Source of the DNA: DATAPD01 sp036265385
GTDB lineage: Bacteria; Acidobacteriota; Terriglobia; Terriglobales; Acidobacteriaceae
Length of the DNA: 6,955 nucleotides
Assembly: GCA_036265385.1 (NCBI GenBank)
Contig: DATAPD010000044.1
Location: forward strand, 1-6,955
Reading direction: 5' to 3'
Shown: piece by piece, positions 6,319-6,955 of the stretch
How the letters are laid out: each line of letters begins with the position of its first letter
How positions within the stretch are numbered: the stretch's first letter is position 1
Position numbers and translations under genes: made by a program
The notes under the pieces: generated by a model
What the model was told of the DNA's origin: nothing
The model's database searches: none
What the model saw: the letters and a program-made list of their open reading frames with translations, nothing else

Positions 6319-6502
6319 TATGAGTCGCGAATAGGATGTCACTATCAGCACAGCGGATGAAGGCTGATTTCTAAACTTCCGCCAGCAAGATGACGTATGA
6401 GCTTGCAGACGCAAATACAGAAGCTATTCCGCATCAGCATCTTCTTGGTCGATCTCGCATCAGTACGCCGGGGAAATTAACAACATAGACTTGGAGCCAG
6501 TC

Positions 6503-6520
6503 TCACAAAAAGAGTTGTGA
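6503..6520. repeat. Inverted repeat TCACAA-N6-TTGTGA
   Basis: Perfect six-base arms with a six-base spacer in the gene-free right flank. It may be a regulator-binding site or small hairpin. No gene start is nearby, so its role is unclear. Confidence 0.35.
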
Positions 6521-6578
6521 CGGCAATGATGCTCGGGTGTTGCTGATTCACGCGCAAGGATGGGTGATATTCCCCTGA

Positions 6579-6856
6579 TTCCCTCAACGAGGATCTAGTC
6601 CGTCTGCAACTGCCGCCCTGCGGGAAGTACTCAACGCAGATAACGAGGGGGCTATCAAGCTGCCCTTTCAGAACTGATTCGCGCGTTGGGCAGACCCGAG
6701 CTGATGTCGATATGGGCGAACACCTCTAAAGCCTCGGAGCCTCCAGGATCACACGCCGCACATAGCGTAAATCGGTTAAAAGCCCAGAATCGATACAGAG
6801 AACAGGGTATAGACCCGCTATCCAGCGCTCATGCAAAGTATTCGCGATACACACTT
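6579..6856 (+). pseudogene. Possible decayed or frameshifted small reading frame
   Basis: One frame (6579-6674) encodes a stretch containing ATAALREVLNADNEG. A second frame (6644-6856, 71 codons) continues with YQAALSELIRALGRPELMS. The two would join at the G5 run 6647-6651 if one base were added. The joined segment looks helical and protein-like, faintly like HigA-type addiction-module antidotes, but it has no start codon with a ribosome site and loses its protein-like character further on. I cannot assign a family; it may be chance. Confidence 0.2.
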
Positions 6857-6870
6857 TAAGCGCAGGGCGT

Positions 6871-6889
6871 AAGCACGGTGTACGTGCTT
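6871..6889. repeat. Perfect hairpin AAGCACG-GTGTA-CGTGCTT
   Basis: Seven-base arms with a five-base loop in the gene-free right flank. No T tract follows on either strand, so a standard intrinsic terminator is unlikely. It could be an operator or a structured RNA element of a transcript that extends beyond the window. Confidence 0.4.
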
Positions 6890-6955
6890 CCCCAGTGCAG
6901 GACACCACAATCCAACACCCATGGCTCAACAGGATGCACTGCGCTCCACGCCAAC

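Larger units (their letters stand above)
6319..6955. other. Long stretch without a convincing gene
   Basis: About 640 bases with no open frame that has a believable start, ribosome site and protein-like composition. I found no tRNA, rRNA fragment, CRISPR repeat or transposon end. It contains two perfect inverted repeats (6503-6520 and 6871-6889) and a pair of overlapping plus-strand frames (6579-6856) that may be a decayed gene. An unseen gene may begin to the right of the window. Confidence 0.6.

Noticed and set aside
6664..6679. Search of the right flank for tRNA genes, transposon ends or CRISPR repeats
   Set aside because: No T-loop-like sequence with matching acceptor arms, no terminal inverted repeats with target duplication and no regularly spaced repeats were found.
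6726..6929. A 67-codon minus-strand open frame
   Set aside because: It has no recognisable domain, no clear Shine-Dalgarno and an unusual composition. It looks like a chance frame.

Overview
This 6,955-base window looks like chromosomal DNA of a soil-type Acidobacteriota bacterium. The best pointers are a small secreted protein of a type I associate with acidobacterial genomes (an ANVPFSF... and WPAGDYRV-like core after a signal peptide), and a ferrochelatase/HemY-type oxidase gene pair. The assignment comes from recognising protein style, not from a database search.

Layout. The left third (1-2039, + strand) is the end of a heme-biosynthesis operon: the C-terminal two thirds of ferrochelatase (hemH, cut by the window edge), overlapping by ATGA with a complete HemY-type protoporphyrinogen/coproporphyrinogen oxidase. 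A convergent gap with a hairpin (2136-2164) separates this from a minus-strand block. Read in its direction of transcription (right to left), the block holds a sigma54-dependent activator with GAF and PAS sensor domains (6232-4319), a small secreted protein (4045-3596), an OsmC-family protein (3508-2939) and an exported cupredoxin-like protein (2870-2190). The rightmost 720 bases (6233-6955) hold no convincing gene, only inverted repeats and a possible decayed reading frame.

How the genes may work together. The activator has an intact GAFTGA loop, so it should act on sigma54 promoters. Two good -24/-12 elements of the form TGGCAY-N5-CTGCC lie on the minus strand immediately downstream of it. 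One is about 50 bases upstream of the secreted-protein start codon (4094-4109) and one is in the short gap before the OsmC gene (3565-3580). A perfect inverted repeat, GTGTGC-N6-GCACAC (4232-4249), lies about 160 bases upstream of the first predicted start site, where an enhancer for such an activator would be expected. The simplest reading is a local sigma54 regulon: a sensor-activator switching on an envelope protein, a thiol peroxidase-like OsmC protein and a copper protein, perhaps in response to an oxidative or small-molecule signal. The promoter and enhancer sites are seen in the sequence. The regulon and its signal are inference.
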